Below, one piece after another: positions 20,731 to 32,238 of a stretch of 64,000 nt of DNA. The notes under the pieces were generated by a model. That model ran no database searches and was not told the origin of the DNA. It saw only the letters and a program-made list of their open reading frames with translations. Position numbers and translations under genes: made by a program. Position 1 is the first letter of the stretch. Every line of letters starts with the position of its first letter. The stretch is from Tricholoma matsutake (taxonomy: Eukaryota > Basidiomycota > Agaricomycetes > Agaricales > Tricholomataceae), in the NCBI GenBank assembly GCA_026075535.2, contig AP026539.1, positions 558,001 through 622,000 on the forward strand. The letters are read 5' to 3'.

Positions 20731-23118
20731 CGCCCACCAGAGGCACGGTTCACATTGAACGGTTTGTCATATTCCAGTTCAATCGCAAAGAACACCCTGC
20801 ATTGCTTTCTCCAACAGAATAATGCTCTGTTGACTGTCTGTCCCCTAATTCTTCCAGACTACACGATTACAACTGATGCAGTGATTGACACAAGCATCCA
20901 CTCTTTTCGGATCTGGACCCTTACTAGCAGCCTGTTCTTCCTCCAATTGCAGTCATGCTTGAATGTTCAAGCAGGATGTACAAAGATCATCAAATGTCGA
21001 CACAATCTATCATACTAGGACTTGATCAAATAACAATGACAAGAATTCAAAGGACATATCTCTGAACTGCCCCTCCCGTGTCCAGCTAGGCATCTCATCT
21101 CTTATCAGCAGTGGGGCCGAGCGAGCAGTTGCCTGTCATTCTCTGACCCAGCATAACCTTAATCTGTATGCCAAAGAGCAACCCTTAGGTTCAAATCCAA
21201 CACCTTCATTGTGACAGATTCTTCTTCCAGGATTCACCTACATATGCCACGCTGACAGCAGCCCAGTCTTGCAGCAACAATTCTTACCGAAAATGTGCAT
21301 TCGCTGTATCCTATTATAAATTTGGATTGCAGTAACTCCATGCTGAACCATTTAGATAGGTCATTGTATGTTTTGTAGCCCCTGCTGGCACCAAATTTGT
21401 ACCACATAATCTTATCATGGATCATGACTGCAACACAGGAATCAGGATTCACTTACAATTTGGTATAAGATCATCTCACAGTCCAGGATGAATGTAAGCT
21501 AATATAGAAAAATTGCAGCAGTCGATGGCATAATGCAGCCATTGTTGTCGTCATCCACTATGGTCATCCATAATTTGACATATTGCCCTCAGTTGTATAT
21601 ATTTGGGATGATTTCTCCTTCCTGTGACCCACCTTAACCCACTTTCTTGGATGTATACCTTGTTTGCCCTTCTTCCTTGCCTTTTCTCTCAATCTGAGAC
21701 TCTCTCTTGTCTAGGGTTGTTCACGTCTCTTTACCCAAGAGTAACATGTCGATATTGGGTGGGGAATAACTCAGTCTATGCTAACACATGGATATCATTC
21801 ACCCAAAGGAGTCGTTTGCATTATGGCATTAGCGGTGTGGTTAAAGTTGCCTGCCAGTATGTATCTTATCCAAGAATATGGGCCCATATTCCACTTAATT
21901 CTTGCCTGACCCCCTCTTGCTCACACTTTTTTTCATAGTAAACCTGATTTACAGGCCATTGCTGCAGAATAGGGGACCTTGGGTCCCTATTCCCAGCCGA
22001 CTGCCTTCTCCCTAGGATTTATTTAAGCTGGCAGACAGGCTAAATGGGTCTCCCTCATAAAATAGGTGGCCAAACCCATTTAAGCAGGCCAACTGCTTAA
22101 AGAACAGCTGATAATCAGTGCCAAGTCTATTAGTTGAAGAATAGGGACATTCATTTCTGCTTCTACATCCCAACACAGTGGAATAGGGAACTCTTATTCT
22201 CTCACAACTCATCATCACTCAGGAATAGGGGATTTTGGTCCCTATTTTGCAGACTGAAGCTCTTGATCCAAAATATCAATGGACTGCTAATAATCAGCAC
22301 CAACTACATTTGCTCAAGAATAGGGACATTCATTTTTGTTTCCACATCCCATCCCAGGTGGAATAGGGAATATTTATTTTCTCCCAACTCACCATCACTA
22401 ACATGAAGCAACACCATTGATTTATTTGATAAGTTTGGCTTTAATTGTATAGTCATGAGACTTCCTAGGATTGGCAGTAGGGTTGGTCCTGTATGCTAAG
22501 GATTGGTGATAGGATTGGCACATGTAGGCAGATGCCCTGAGAGTTCATGGTAGGTTGGTGCCATATGGTATGGCACACTCCTGTGCAAAGTAAGTTTGGC
22601 ATTGTGCTATGTTGCCAGCACTGGCAGAATTCCCAAATGTAGAGATGCAGACTGTTGCAAGCAAGGAGTAACATTCTAGATAGTTTGCTTAAGATATGAA
22701 CATTGGTGAGTATGGCAGCAGATGCATACTTTCCAACACACTTCCTTAATAATAATAGACATCAAGTAGAGTAGTTTAGTTGGAAAATATTCCTTTGACA
22801 TGCATCCAATATTTCTGATTTCGCAGCAGATTGGGTGGATATCACTTGAATTTACTAATATATGTGTTTCTTTATGAATGCTCAAAGTACTTGCTTTTCC
22901 TTCCTGAACACTGAACCTCTATTCCTATAAATTCCTATAAACCTTTGGGAACTCATTGCAATGCAACATAAATTTGGTAGTAGCACTGTACTGTGCTTCA
23001 TTAGTGATTCTGTATAGTAACAGTGTGATACAGTTCAAGTTACTGATGGTGGGAAACAAATTGTTAATCTGTAGCAAAAGTGTAACATCTATTGGAAGTT
23101 GCCTACTCTACAAGTGTA
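20731..23118. other. Intergenic region without a recognisable gene
   Basis: No frame here is supported by a recognisable motif. It contains a diverged tandem duplication at 21968-22405 and otherwise AT-rich sequence up to the target site of element 2. The short frames at 20755-21018 and 21624-21938 lack any family resemblance. Confidence 0.5.
21968..22405. repeat. Diverged tandem duplication (~250 and ~185 bp)
   Basis: Two copies each start GAATAGGGGA-(C/T)TT-GG-TCCCTATT (21968, 22222) and later share GAATAGGGACATTCATTT and GTGGAATAGGGAA (about 22138-22190 and 22318-22370). Each start also forms a small hairpin (AGGGACC...GGTCCCT in the first copy). Function unknown. Confidence 0.75.
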
Positions 23119-23123
23119 CATAG
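23119..23123. repeat. Target site duplication CATAG, left
   Basis: CATAG flanks element 2 here and at 29603-29607, showing that the whole 6.5 kb between is one insertion, including the later solo LTR. Confidence 0.95.
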
Positions 23124-23524
23124 TGTTAGGGCAACACCCACTATCTGCTAGCTAAGACTGTGCGGGTTCTCTCTACAAGAAGGGGGCGGGATCTGTGCTC
23201 GTGATGGGGGAATTGATGGTTTTGATGTGGGGGTTATTAACAGGTGAGTTTGTTGACAAAGGCCTTTCACACCGAAAGTGTAGGTGGAATACCTAAGAGA
23301 ACACAACTGGGGTCCCCTAGGCATATATTTAGGGTTTATATACTATGTTACATATATTGTACATTGTTGTTACTGATGCACTCGTACATGCACATACATT
23401 TTGATGCATGCGAAATAAAGTTCTCATGCTATCAAAGTGTAGCATCATTTGGCATCATGTAGCATAATTTGACATAATAAAATAAAAATAAAAATTTATT
23501 AGGTAATGGGGTGGTTTCCTAACA
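23124..23524 (-). mobile_element. Family A 3' LTR of element 2 (401 bp)
   Basis: On the plus strand TGTTAGGGCAACACCC to TTTCCTAACA, the reverse orientation of a family A LTR. It adjoins the polypurine tract (minus AAAAGGGGGGTAA) of the minus-strand body. Confidence 0.97.
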
Positions 23525-23535
23525 TTACCCCCCTT

Positions 23536-26500
23536 TTATGCCTCAACTTCCAGGTGAGAAAATATTGTGTCTGTCCCTTCTGTGAAATTTTGGTAAGGCC
23601 AGAATTTCATCCCCTCATACACCATTCTCGCAATGCGACACAGAGCATTTGGATTATGTTTAAAGAATTGGGCGATTGCATTATGTGCTCGCTTACAATT
23701 CTCTTTGGGTTCCCATGAATTATCTTCGTCGGTATAGTTTTTCCACTTTATTAAGAACTCCAATTTGTTCCGTCGAAGATGTGAGTCTAGAATTTCTTCA
23801 ACTATATATTCTGGAGCACCTTCTACTATTATTGGAGGTTGTGGAGTAGTTTGGTGGCCAGGAATAGTGGGCAGACGGTAAGGGCGTAGGCGGGATATGT
23901 TAATCTTGGGATCAATCTTAAATGATTGGGGTAATTTTAGCACTACCACATTAGGCGAGATCACTTTAGAGATCGCATATGGGCCAACTTGTTTCTCTGT
24001 AAGTTTCCTCGAAGGTCGTGGAATATTCAGGTCCTTGGTACTTAACCACACCAAGTCACCAACTTTGTACTCTGGAGCGCATGCTCAAGTACAATCTGCA
24101 TGTCACATCATGTCATCATGTGCTTTCTTCAATGCCGCCTCTGCTTCCTCTTGTACCTTTTGCATCTTAGATACAAAGTCTTCTACTGACTGTACTTTGA
24201 CTTCCCTTCTGGGTTCTACTCCCATGCGAGGATGATATCCATAATTCATGAAAAAGGGTGACATACAAGTAGCCAAATGGAATTTGTTATTGTGGGAAAA
24301 TTCAGCAATTGCCAGGCATTCAGGCCAGTCAGTTTGTTGGTAGTTGACAAACATACATAGGTACTGCTCCAACTCCTGGTTCATTCTCTCTGTCTGCCCA
24401 TCAGTCTGCGGGTGATATGCCATAGATAGTTTAGTTTGAATCCCCAATATGTTGTTCAGCTCTTGTTCAGCTCTCGCATAAATGCAGAAGCAAATTGTGG
24501 TCCACAATCAGAGATAACAGTATCGGGTAACCCATGTAACCACCATACCTGATTTAGATAGAGGTGCACCAAGCCCAATGATGAGGTTTCTGTAGTAGTA
24601 GGAATAATATGGACCTCCTTTGTGAAGCGGTCGCATACTATGAATATTGGATCATACCCTTGAGCCTCGGGTAATCCGGTAATAAAATCCACAGATATAT
24701 CTCGCCACGGTGCTTTAGGTATAGGGTTCAGCATTAATTTTCCTGCAGGTTTCTCTGGAAATTTCTTCCCCCTCATGCATGTATCACATCCATCCACATA
24801 CCCCAACACATACTTCAAAATTCTGGGCCACCAATAATTTCTCATTACTAATACCAACGTCTTCCATCTTCCTGGGTGTCTGGCAGTTGGTGTATTAGGA
24901 TGTAACTGGATGATCTCCCTTCGCAAATCCTGATCCTTTGGTACATACACTTTCCTCAAAACAACACCAACCCTTGTTCCTCAGCCCATTCATCTCCTTT
25001 AATATTACCTTTCTTCTCTCGCTTCAGAGCTTTCATGGCTTCCACTACTTCATTGTCCATTTCCGAACATTGTCTAATTTTAGACAACATTTCCATTTCC
25101 GAGCTATCTATTAATAGATGCCCTTGACGCATAGTGCAAATGCGAAAGTATTTGGGTTTGAGCAAGGTAACATTCTTATTGTCCTCCTCCACCCCCCTTT
25201 TATGATCAATATGTCTGGATAATGCATCTGCTTTCCTCATTAAGCTTCCCGCTTTGTGGACCAAGTGAAAATTGAAACATGATAGGAATAGTGCCCAATG
25301 CGCTTGCCGGCGATTAAGCTTTTTAGTGGACATGAAGTATTGCAGATTTTGATGATCCATCCAGATCTCAATCTGATGCATACATCCCTCCAAATAATGC
25401 CTCCATGCCTCCAATGCCTGTATTATTCCCAACATCTCTTTGTCATGCACATCATAATCCCTCTCCACATCATTCAATCCGCTGGACAAATATGCACAAG
25501 GATGCCATTTGTCATCTTCGCACAGCATTGATAATACTGCTCCAGTAGCAAAATCGGATGCATCGGATTCCACTCGCAAAGGGCATGTGAAATCCACTGG
25601 GGCTAATATTGGTCCCTCCACAAACTTCCTCTTCAACTCCTCAAACACTGTCTGCTGCTGCTCTCCCCACCTCCACACTACTCCTTTTTACGTAAGGTTA
25701 TGTAAGGGTGCAGCAATTTTAGAAAAATTGTGCACAAAGCAACGATAATAATTTGCAAGTCCCAAGAAGGCTTGAACCTCCTTGACATGGGTGGGCACAG
25801 CCCAATCTGTGATCACCTGTACCTTGATCAGATCCATTTTGATCCCGTCAGGGCCGATCAATAATCCTAGGAACTCAATCTCGCTTGCCCCAAACACACA
25901 CTTCTCTGGTTTCAAAAATAGATCATTCTCTGCCAACCTCTGTAACACCTGCTGCACTATTGCCTCATGATTTTCTTCATCCTCCGTGAATATCAGAATG
26001 TCATCAATAAATATTATTACCACGCCTTTGTCTATTTTGTCAATTATTTCTGAGATCAACAGCAGGGGGTATGCATTCTTCACTGTCCACTCATTCAGAT
26101 ACCTATAATCGGTACACATCCTCTTCCTTTATTCTTTCTTTGGCACAAAGAATATTGGTGACATCTGCGGTGATTTTGAAGGTCATATGTATCCTTTGCA
26201 CAATTGCTCCTTCAGGAATGCATCCACTTCTTCTTGTTCCATCGGAGATAACAGATATACCTTCGACTTCTTTGGCACAAACCCTGGCTTCATCTCGATC
26301 ACATGATCCCATGGCTTCCACACCAGCATTCGCTCAGACTCCTTCTTCTGGAACACTGACAGATATTCATGATACACTTTTGGCACCCATTCCTCCACTG
26401 GCTTCTCCACCTTCACAATATTCTTGTCCCATGACTGTCCTCCACGAATTGCTCTAAAGGTTTGCTTCTGCTCTTCTTTCTCGATCATGACCGGAACTTC

Positions 26501-27241
26501 CTCATTTGGCATTTCCTCATCCTCCACTTCCTCCATCGTAACAGAATACTTGCTTGGACATTCTTTCTCTTTCTTTTTCCTTTTTTCCTTCTTCTTCTTC
26601 CTCCCATACACATTACATTCCTTAGGACAACGAGTCATTTGTACTTTCCCAGTTTTGCAATCAATTTTGGGATTATGCTTCCATAACCATGGACATCCTA
26701 TTATTAGATTGGTTTTCCCAAGATTGCACACTTTGAATATGGCTCGCTCCTGATGCTCCTGATACTTTAGTACCATAGTCACCTCCTCCTTGATAGTTCC
26801 TCCACGATTGACTGTTCCATCAATATTGTACACCATGATAGTTCCTCCACGATTGACTGTTCCATCAATATTGTACACCATGATAGGTTGCGCCAGCTTG
26901 TGTGTGTTAATACCATTTACGGTAATTAAGGATCAATTAATAAATAATCCTGTAGCACCACTATCAAGCAATGCTTCCACATCAATTGCTGCATGCATGT
27001 CCACTGTCTTCAGTCCCACAGTCAAGGTGATTTCGGGTTCTATTCGTGCAGAGCGAATAAAGAATTTAGGGGTTTTCGGAAATGACATGTGACAATTTTC
27101 TTTGTCATGTGATTGACAACAGTTGTACTCCTTTTTGTCACGTGATTCAGAACGGTTGTACGGCTTTTCTGATTTGCTCTGGGTTTCCTTGGATACTAAT
27201 ACATTGTAACAATTCTGGGTCACCAATGGGGAAACCTTCAC
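23536..27241 (-). pseudogene. Element 2 pol (PR-RT-RNase H-IN-chromodomain)
   Basis: Minus-strand order: retropepsin with LLDSGATGLFIN (about 26940-26990), a linker with a Lys/Glu-rich tract (about 26560-26610), RT (25688-26450; FIDDILIF intact), RNase H (about 25170-25660), integrase (24100-24960; zinc finger ARHPGRWKT...CDTC; DFITGLPE; TDGQTERMN) and chromodomain (about 23700-23860). About 195 bp of RT is deleted in frame near 26040: IIDK joins IDKGVV, removing the KLDLRWGYN motif with the first catalytic Asp. Several frame breaks and TGA codons stand where a paralogue has CGA (e.g. near 24089). A short duplication near 24462 disturbs the integrase core. It is therefore non-autonomous. Confidence 0.93.
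26791..26880. repeat. 45-bp tandem duplication in element 2 protease-RT linker
   Basis: TGATAGTTCCTCCACGATTG begins at 26791 and 26836 with identical 45-bp units, adding 15 in-frame codons (VYNIDGTVNRGGTI twice). Elements 1 and 3 do not show it, so it arose in this copy or its parent. Confidence 0.93.
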
Positions 27242-28335
27242 TGGGACTCTTCCACAAAATTCTTCTGCTTGCCTTCCTCCAGCTTCACTTCCTCAATTGT
27301 AGCTTCCCTAATCTTTCTTTTCTGCCTACAATTCCTAGAAATGTGTCCTAACTGCCCACAGTTAAAACATTTAAGTGGGGCTCATCTCCCCACTTGATCA
27401 ACCTCCATTGCCTCTGCTGGTGCTGCTGACTCTGTAACTATAGGTGTCACTGCCATGGCCGGTGGCTGTGCCCTCGGAGCTTGCGCCTCAGGCGCCTTTC
27501 CTTTCTTGGACTTTCCTCCTGATGACTTTCCAAATTTACTACTTCCATACATCAACTTTGACTCTGCCTGTTCCTGCCGATATTGCCAGTCAAGGTGCAT
27601 TGCCCAATTATACCACTCATCCAACTTCTCTGGCATAGAAGGTAGTCGGTAGATAGACTTGAATAAAGAGGGATTTAATCCTGCTTTCAAAAACTCTACC
27701 AATGCGGCTTCTCCCATGTCCGTTTGCAAAGCTTCTGCTTTGAACTGCAAAATAAATTCATCCGCCGTTAAGGAACCTTGGCGCATGGTCTTTAATTTAG
27801 CATTGGCTGTCGCCTTTGGATTAGGGTCTCCAAACTGTGCCTCCAATCTCTCCAGAAATTCCTTGAAGGTTGCAAATGGTTTGTTTCCCTTGGCAATTTG
27901 ATTAATAGCCTCATTTCTCCAGAACTGTGCTTTCCCCCCCTGAATGTATGAGAGAGCAAACATAATCCCAGACTTGGCTGTACAAAACTCTGGCTTCCTC
28001 CCATGGATGTACAATACTATAGAGCTGATGAAGGATTTTGTATTCTCCATGGTACCATCAAAGATTTGCGGGGGCGCATACTTAGGTAAGCGTGTTTTTC
28101 CATTTCCAGATTTCTCTGTGGTCTCATCCTCCTGCAACATCCACTCCACCATCCCCTCCATCTCATCATCTCTTTCTCCTGTTGTCTCTGGCTGTACTTC
28201 TGCTTGTCTGGGCTGTGATGCTACCAACACTGACACTAATTGTGACGTTTGCACTGTAAGCGCATCAATTTTCACCTCTAGTGCTGGTGTGGGAACAGGA
28301 TTAGGACCGGGATTAGAAGTTGAAGGTTCAGACAT
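27242..28335 (-). pseudogene. Element 2 gag
   Basis: Starts at the ATG at 28333-28335 (MSEPSTSNPG, shared with element 3); the slightly longer upstream frame is not conserved. Contains a predicted helical N-terminal segment, a retrotransposon gag domain (FISSIVLYIHGRKPEF; GGKAQFWRNEAINQ; FLERLEAQFGDPNPK; LTADEFILQFK; about 27640-28080), a basic linker (SSGGKSKKGKAPEA) and, after one stop, a CCHC knuckle (about 27300-27375). The stop at 27382-27384 is TGA; element 3 has CAA at that codon, and both derive simply from CGA. Apart from that stop the frame is open, making it the best-preserved gag here. Confidence 0.92.
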
Positions 28336-28780
28336 AATTGTAGAATCTGTGATGAATCCCTTCTTTGACAAATTCAAGATTTTTTCTTCGAGACCTCTCC
28401 AAATGGTTATGGGTCACGTGATGGTTTGTCAATCGTTCGTCAGGCGCCTGATTTGACACTTCGGATCAATAACCCTTCCAACAGTGCCTGATCTCGGAGA
28501 TAACACTGAATTCGGCTTGTAACTAAAATAGTCGTCCGAATAGAGTGATGTAAATTGTAACTAAACCAGATCCAATTGGTTGTCTGGTTGCAGCTGTCCT
28601 AATGATGAGTGCTGCCTCTCGATCACTGGCAGTCACAATGTAAGGCAAGGCCTGGCGTTGGCTTATGAAAGAAAAGTATATACAAGTACTTCTGGCTTGT
28701 GCCGAAAGGATGAGTAATCGGATGTGGCATGGTGAAACAATGACATATGCGCAAGTAAGAGAAGGCACACTGATATGGGA

Positions 28781-28791
28781 AGTTGTGTTCT
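28781..28791 (-). promoter_or_regulatory. Element 2 primer site complementary to its own LTR
   Basis: The 11-mer AGTTGTGTTCT (plus strand) lies 2 bp inside the 5' LTR edge. Its reverse complement AGAACACAACT occurs inside the adjoining LTR at about 28970-28980. The same arrangement in element 3 supports a self-priming mechanism. Confidence 0.6.
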
Positions 28792-28793
28792 TC

Positions 28794-29602
28794 TGTTAGG
28801 GTGACACCCACTATCTGCTAGCTAAGACCATGCGGGTTCTCTCTAGAAGAAGGGGGTGGGATCTGCGCTCATGATGGGGGAATTGATGGTTTTGATGCAA
28901 GGGGTTATTAATAGGTGAGTTTGTTGAGATAGGCCTTTCACACCCAAAACGTAGGTGGAATACCTAAGAGAACACAACTAGTGTCCCCTAGGCATATATT
29001 TAGGGTTTATATACTATGCTACATATATTGTACATTGTTGTTACCTGTTAGGAAACCACCCCATTACCTAATAAACTTTCATTTTTATTTTATTATGTCG
29101 AATTACGCTACATGACGCCAAATGACACTACATTTTGATAGCGTGAGAATTTTATTTTCCCCACATCAAAATGTATGTGCATGTACGAGTGCATCGGTAA
29201 CAACAATGTACAATATATGTAACATAGCATATAAACCCTAAATATATGCCTAGGGGACCCTAGTTGTGTTCTCTTAGGTATTCCACCTATGTTTTGGGTG
29301 TGAAAGGCCTATCTCAACAAACTCACCTGTTAATAACCCCTCGCATCAAAACCATCAATTCCCCCATCACGAGCACGGATCCCACCCCCTTCTTGTAGAG
29401 AGAACCCACACGGTCTTAGCTAGCAGATAGTGGGTGTCGCCCTAACATTACCGACACACTTGTACATGCACATACATTTTGATGTGTGCAAAATAAAATT
29501 CTCATGCTATCAAAGTGTAGCGTCATTTGGCGTCATGTAGCATAATTCGACATAATAAAATTAAAATAAAATTTTATTAGGTAATGGGGTGGTTTCCTAA
29601 CA
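28794..29602 (-). mobile_element. Family A 5' LTR of element 2, split by a solo LTR
   Basis: The LTR (402 bp without the insertion) runs 28794-29045 and resumes at 29453-29602; between lie a reverse-oriented family A LTR and a second copy of TTACC. Ends TTTCCTAACA before the CATAG duplication at 29603-29607. Confidence 0.95.
29046..29447 (+). mobile_element. Solo family A LTR nested in element 2 LTR
   Basis: A complete 402-bp LTR (TGTTAGGAAACC...GCCCTAACA) in plus orientation, flanked by 5-bp duplications TTACC at 29041-29045 and 29448-29452. It is the scar of a full element lost by LTR-LTR recombination after inserting into its own family member. Confidence 0.96.
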
Positions 29603-29607
29603 CATAG

Positions 29608-30500
29608 CCATGCACACTTGACATACATGAGGACCGTGACAGCTGCGATGCATTATAGAGCTTCCTCATTTTTGCAGCGGCAATCACACAAGTCACATGA
29701 GCACCATCATGGATGGCCAACACTGAGACCATGACATTGCTGTCTTTATTTTGGCAGCAACAGTAGCACACAGCACACAAGCACCATCCGGGACACCTGA
29801 CAACAATTGAAATGAGATTGCTGCCCCCCTTGCACATCAAAGTTTCCTTATTTGGAGAGCAGCATTGAAATCCAGGATGTCTGGTGTTTGATTGTGTACA
29901 TCCCTAGATAGTGTTTCAATTGGGGAGAGCTACTTCCCGGTGAATTAGGAACATTTGTGGTAGTACTTATGTAGTTTATCATAGATTCACCATGCTTGCC
30001 GGGGCTCAGCAATAAGCCCTGTGAGTTGTTTACATGTGGTAATATTGAAGAACCTGGCCTGCAGGTACTCACAATCTGAGGTATGCAATATAAAACAGGG
30101 TGTCATGTCATGCATCTGTCCAGGCTGGCCATTTTGGAGTCATTACAGAGCTGCAGGGAGGCCAGGGATGCCCCAGTGTTTCAATGCAGTGGTATTATTT
30201 TCTTCCCCATTTCTTTCAATAATTCTCCATTTGTTTCTGCAGCCACTAAACAAATCTCTGCCAAGCACTGTAAATCATGATCTGGTTGGCTAGGTAAACC
30301 CACCTATATCTCAGCAATCTCTAGGATTAATAACCTCATTCCACTGTGGTGATGATCTCCCCTTCAAGTCAATTCAGAACAAAACAATCAGGCACCACAA
30401 TGCTGTCCTTATCATTTTGGAATATATGTCATCCCTTTAAGATGTAATTTGGGAATTGAATCTGCACACTGGGTTCATAACCCTTGGACCCTCGCTCTAT
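29608..30500. other. Spacer without a recognisable gene
   Basis: A weak repeat (TTTTGGCAGC or TTTTGCAGCGG...CA-GAGCACCATC / ACAAGCACCATC) occurs at about 29670-29720 and 29755-29800. No coding family was recognised in the short frames of either strand. Confidence 0.5.
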
Positions 30501-30539
30501 CATTTCCATTGCCTCCAAAGCTTCCTCATGCCAACTGAT

Positions 30540-31346
30540 CCTCATCCTCTGTCTCTTCTCCTGTTTGACCAGAAGGACCCCAAGCACCCTGACTGAGACT
30601 CGTCAATCTGGAGCTGGCCAGAATGGCAAAGTGCGCCATACAATGCTCTGTTCAATATGCTCATTCCATTGTCCAAAGCAATCCTTGAGAAAAATCACCA
30701 AGCCCTCATTTTGTTTGTCAATAGATTTCACACTATTGATGATGCCAAGAAGCCCCAATATGTGATGAAGAGCACATCTGACAAAAACCAAGAAGACTGA
30801 GTTTATTGGCGGGCATTGGTAACATGATACTGGAAGAAATGGGGTTTGCTTGGGTTGGCGGAGAAGATCTTGAAGGAGCGAGGTGTTGATCCCTGGACGA
30901 TCATGGCAGAAGATGAAACTTGTGAAGTAAGTTTTAATTTACTCTCTGAGTGCTGCTAAAAAGCGCCCAATTCATTAGCTCCCAACACAGGTGGAGGCCA
31001 ATGTCATCTCACATATATCTGCTATTGCAATCAAATTCTTTGGTGTTGACACCCAAGTCAACCCAGGTAACCCAAACCGGATCAAACCTAAGGTCCAGTG
31101 ATTCACAGAAACCATTGTTACTCACTTATGCAACACTTATCAAAAAACAATTGATCATGATGTCACAAGAATAGAGATTGCAAAGGGCGAGTTAGAGGAT
31201 GCTTGGAAAGGTGAAGTTATTTATTATGACAATGCTTGATATTTATGCTGCTATGTTACAGATTTACAGGCAAAGCCAATGGGGGTAGCCATTTGCACCT
31301 ATCTACACAAGATGGAGAAACTTGTAGTTGTCCTCAAGAAATACGG
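30540..31346 (+). pseudogene. Unknown host-type gene, 5' part (split by element 4)
   Basis: A plus-strand frame reads coherently from about 30540 (SSIWSWPEWQSAPYNALFN, KKPQYVMKSTSDKN, YWKKWGLLGLAEKILKERG, EDETCE) to a GTAAGT donor near 30929, a short intron, and a second exon from about 31000 (VEANVISHISAIAIKFFG; KMEKLVVVLKKYG). TGA codons near 30596, 30800, 30830, 31100 and 31238 interrupt it where CGA (Arg) fits. The frame continues without a shift beyond element 4 (38619: NEQSIDLLTDQKMQLEG), which shows that the retroelement landed in an exon. I do not recognise the family; it precedes a helicase-like pseudogene and may belong to it. Confidence 0.6.
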
Positions 31347-31588
31347 TGGAGGTGGCTAGTCTGACCTCTCGAATGTGGATGTGTCTACTACTAGACAGAT
31401 GCAGCCAAGAATGGCTCATGTCTACTACTAGACATGAGATGATGTGGACGCAGACAAGCAAAAGATGAATCTCTATCTACACACATGTGTGTCTATCTAT
31501 GAGGTCATGTGACCACTAAGGGAAATGCCAGACTCTGGCTGTCCACTCTGCTATGGACTCCGCTGTGGGCTCTGCTGCCATGGTTACA
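31347..31588 (-). mobile_element. Family B 3' LTR of element 4 (242 bp)
   Basis: Plus-strand TGGAGGTGGC to GGTTACA, matching 38373-38614 at the same length. The adjacent plus-strand TGTACCCCCTCTCC is, on the minus strand, a GGAGAGGGGGTACA polypurine tract, so this is the 3' LTR. Confidence 0.93.
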
Positions 31589-32238
31589 TGTACCCCCTCT
31601 CCAAGTAGCAATGCCCTCGTTGCGATCTCAACTCAGGGAAGGAAGAGAGGAATATGTATGTACAAGGCACCAATGCCTTACCCTCACCTTGGCCTGTGTA
31701 CCTCAGGAGGCATGTCCATGACAATTGCTCCCCCTAAGGCCCAACACAGAAACATTGTTTAGGGTCACCGGTATCATTATAAATCCTTGTTTGGTGTGGT
31801 GGTTCAATTTCCAGTGGTGGTGGTCAAGAGTTGTCAAGGTCAGGAATTGTGTCGCTTGGCCTCAAGTAGGCACTGGATGGTTGGTGTTGGGGATGCTCAG
31901 CGACATATTCTGACCAACTCCAGGTCAATGAAGCTAGGTGGCTCTTCATGTTTGGTGCTGTGAAAGGCTGACAATGATGATTGATGGGCCAGTGAAATCC
32001 ACATGGTCACAGCAACGATGGCTATTATAATCCACCCAAGGAGCAGGACTGAAGTCCATGCCCAGAACCCTGCATGGGAAGCAGTGTTCATGTCAGATGT
32101 GTCAGCGATCATTGGGCATGTAGAATGATGAAAGTGGGAATAGAACATAAAATTGGGACTCATCTCTGATATATATACAAAGTCAGGGCCTGAATATAGC
32201 TGATGTCAGTCAATGGCCGGGTTGTCTTTGATCTCAGC

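Noticed and set aside
27944..28456. 170-codon plus-strand ORF
   Set aside because: Antisense to element 2 gag, with the same shadow seen opposite element 3 gag (43542-43919).
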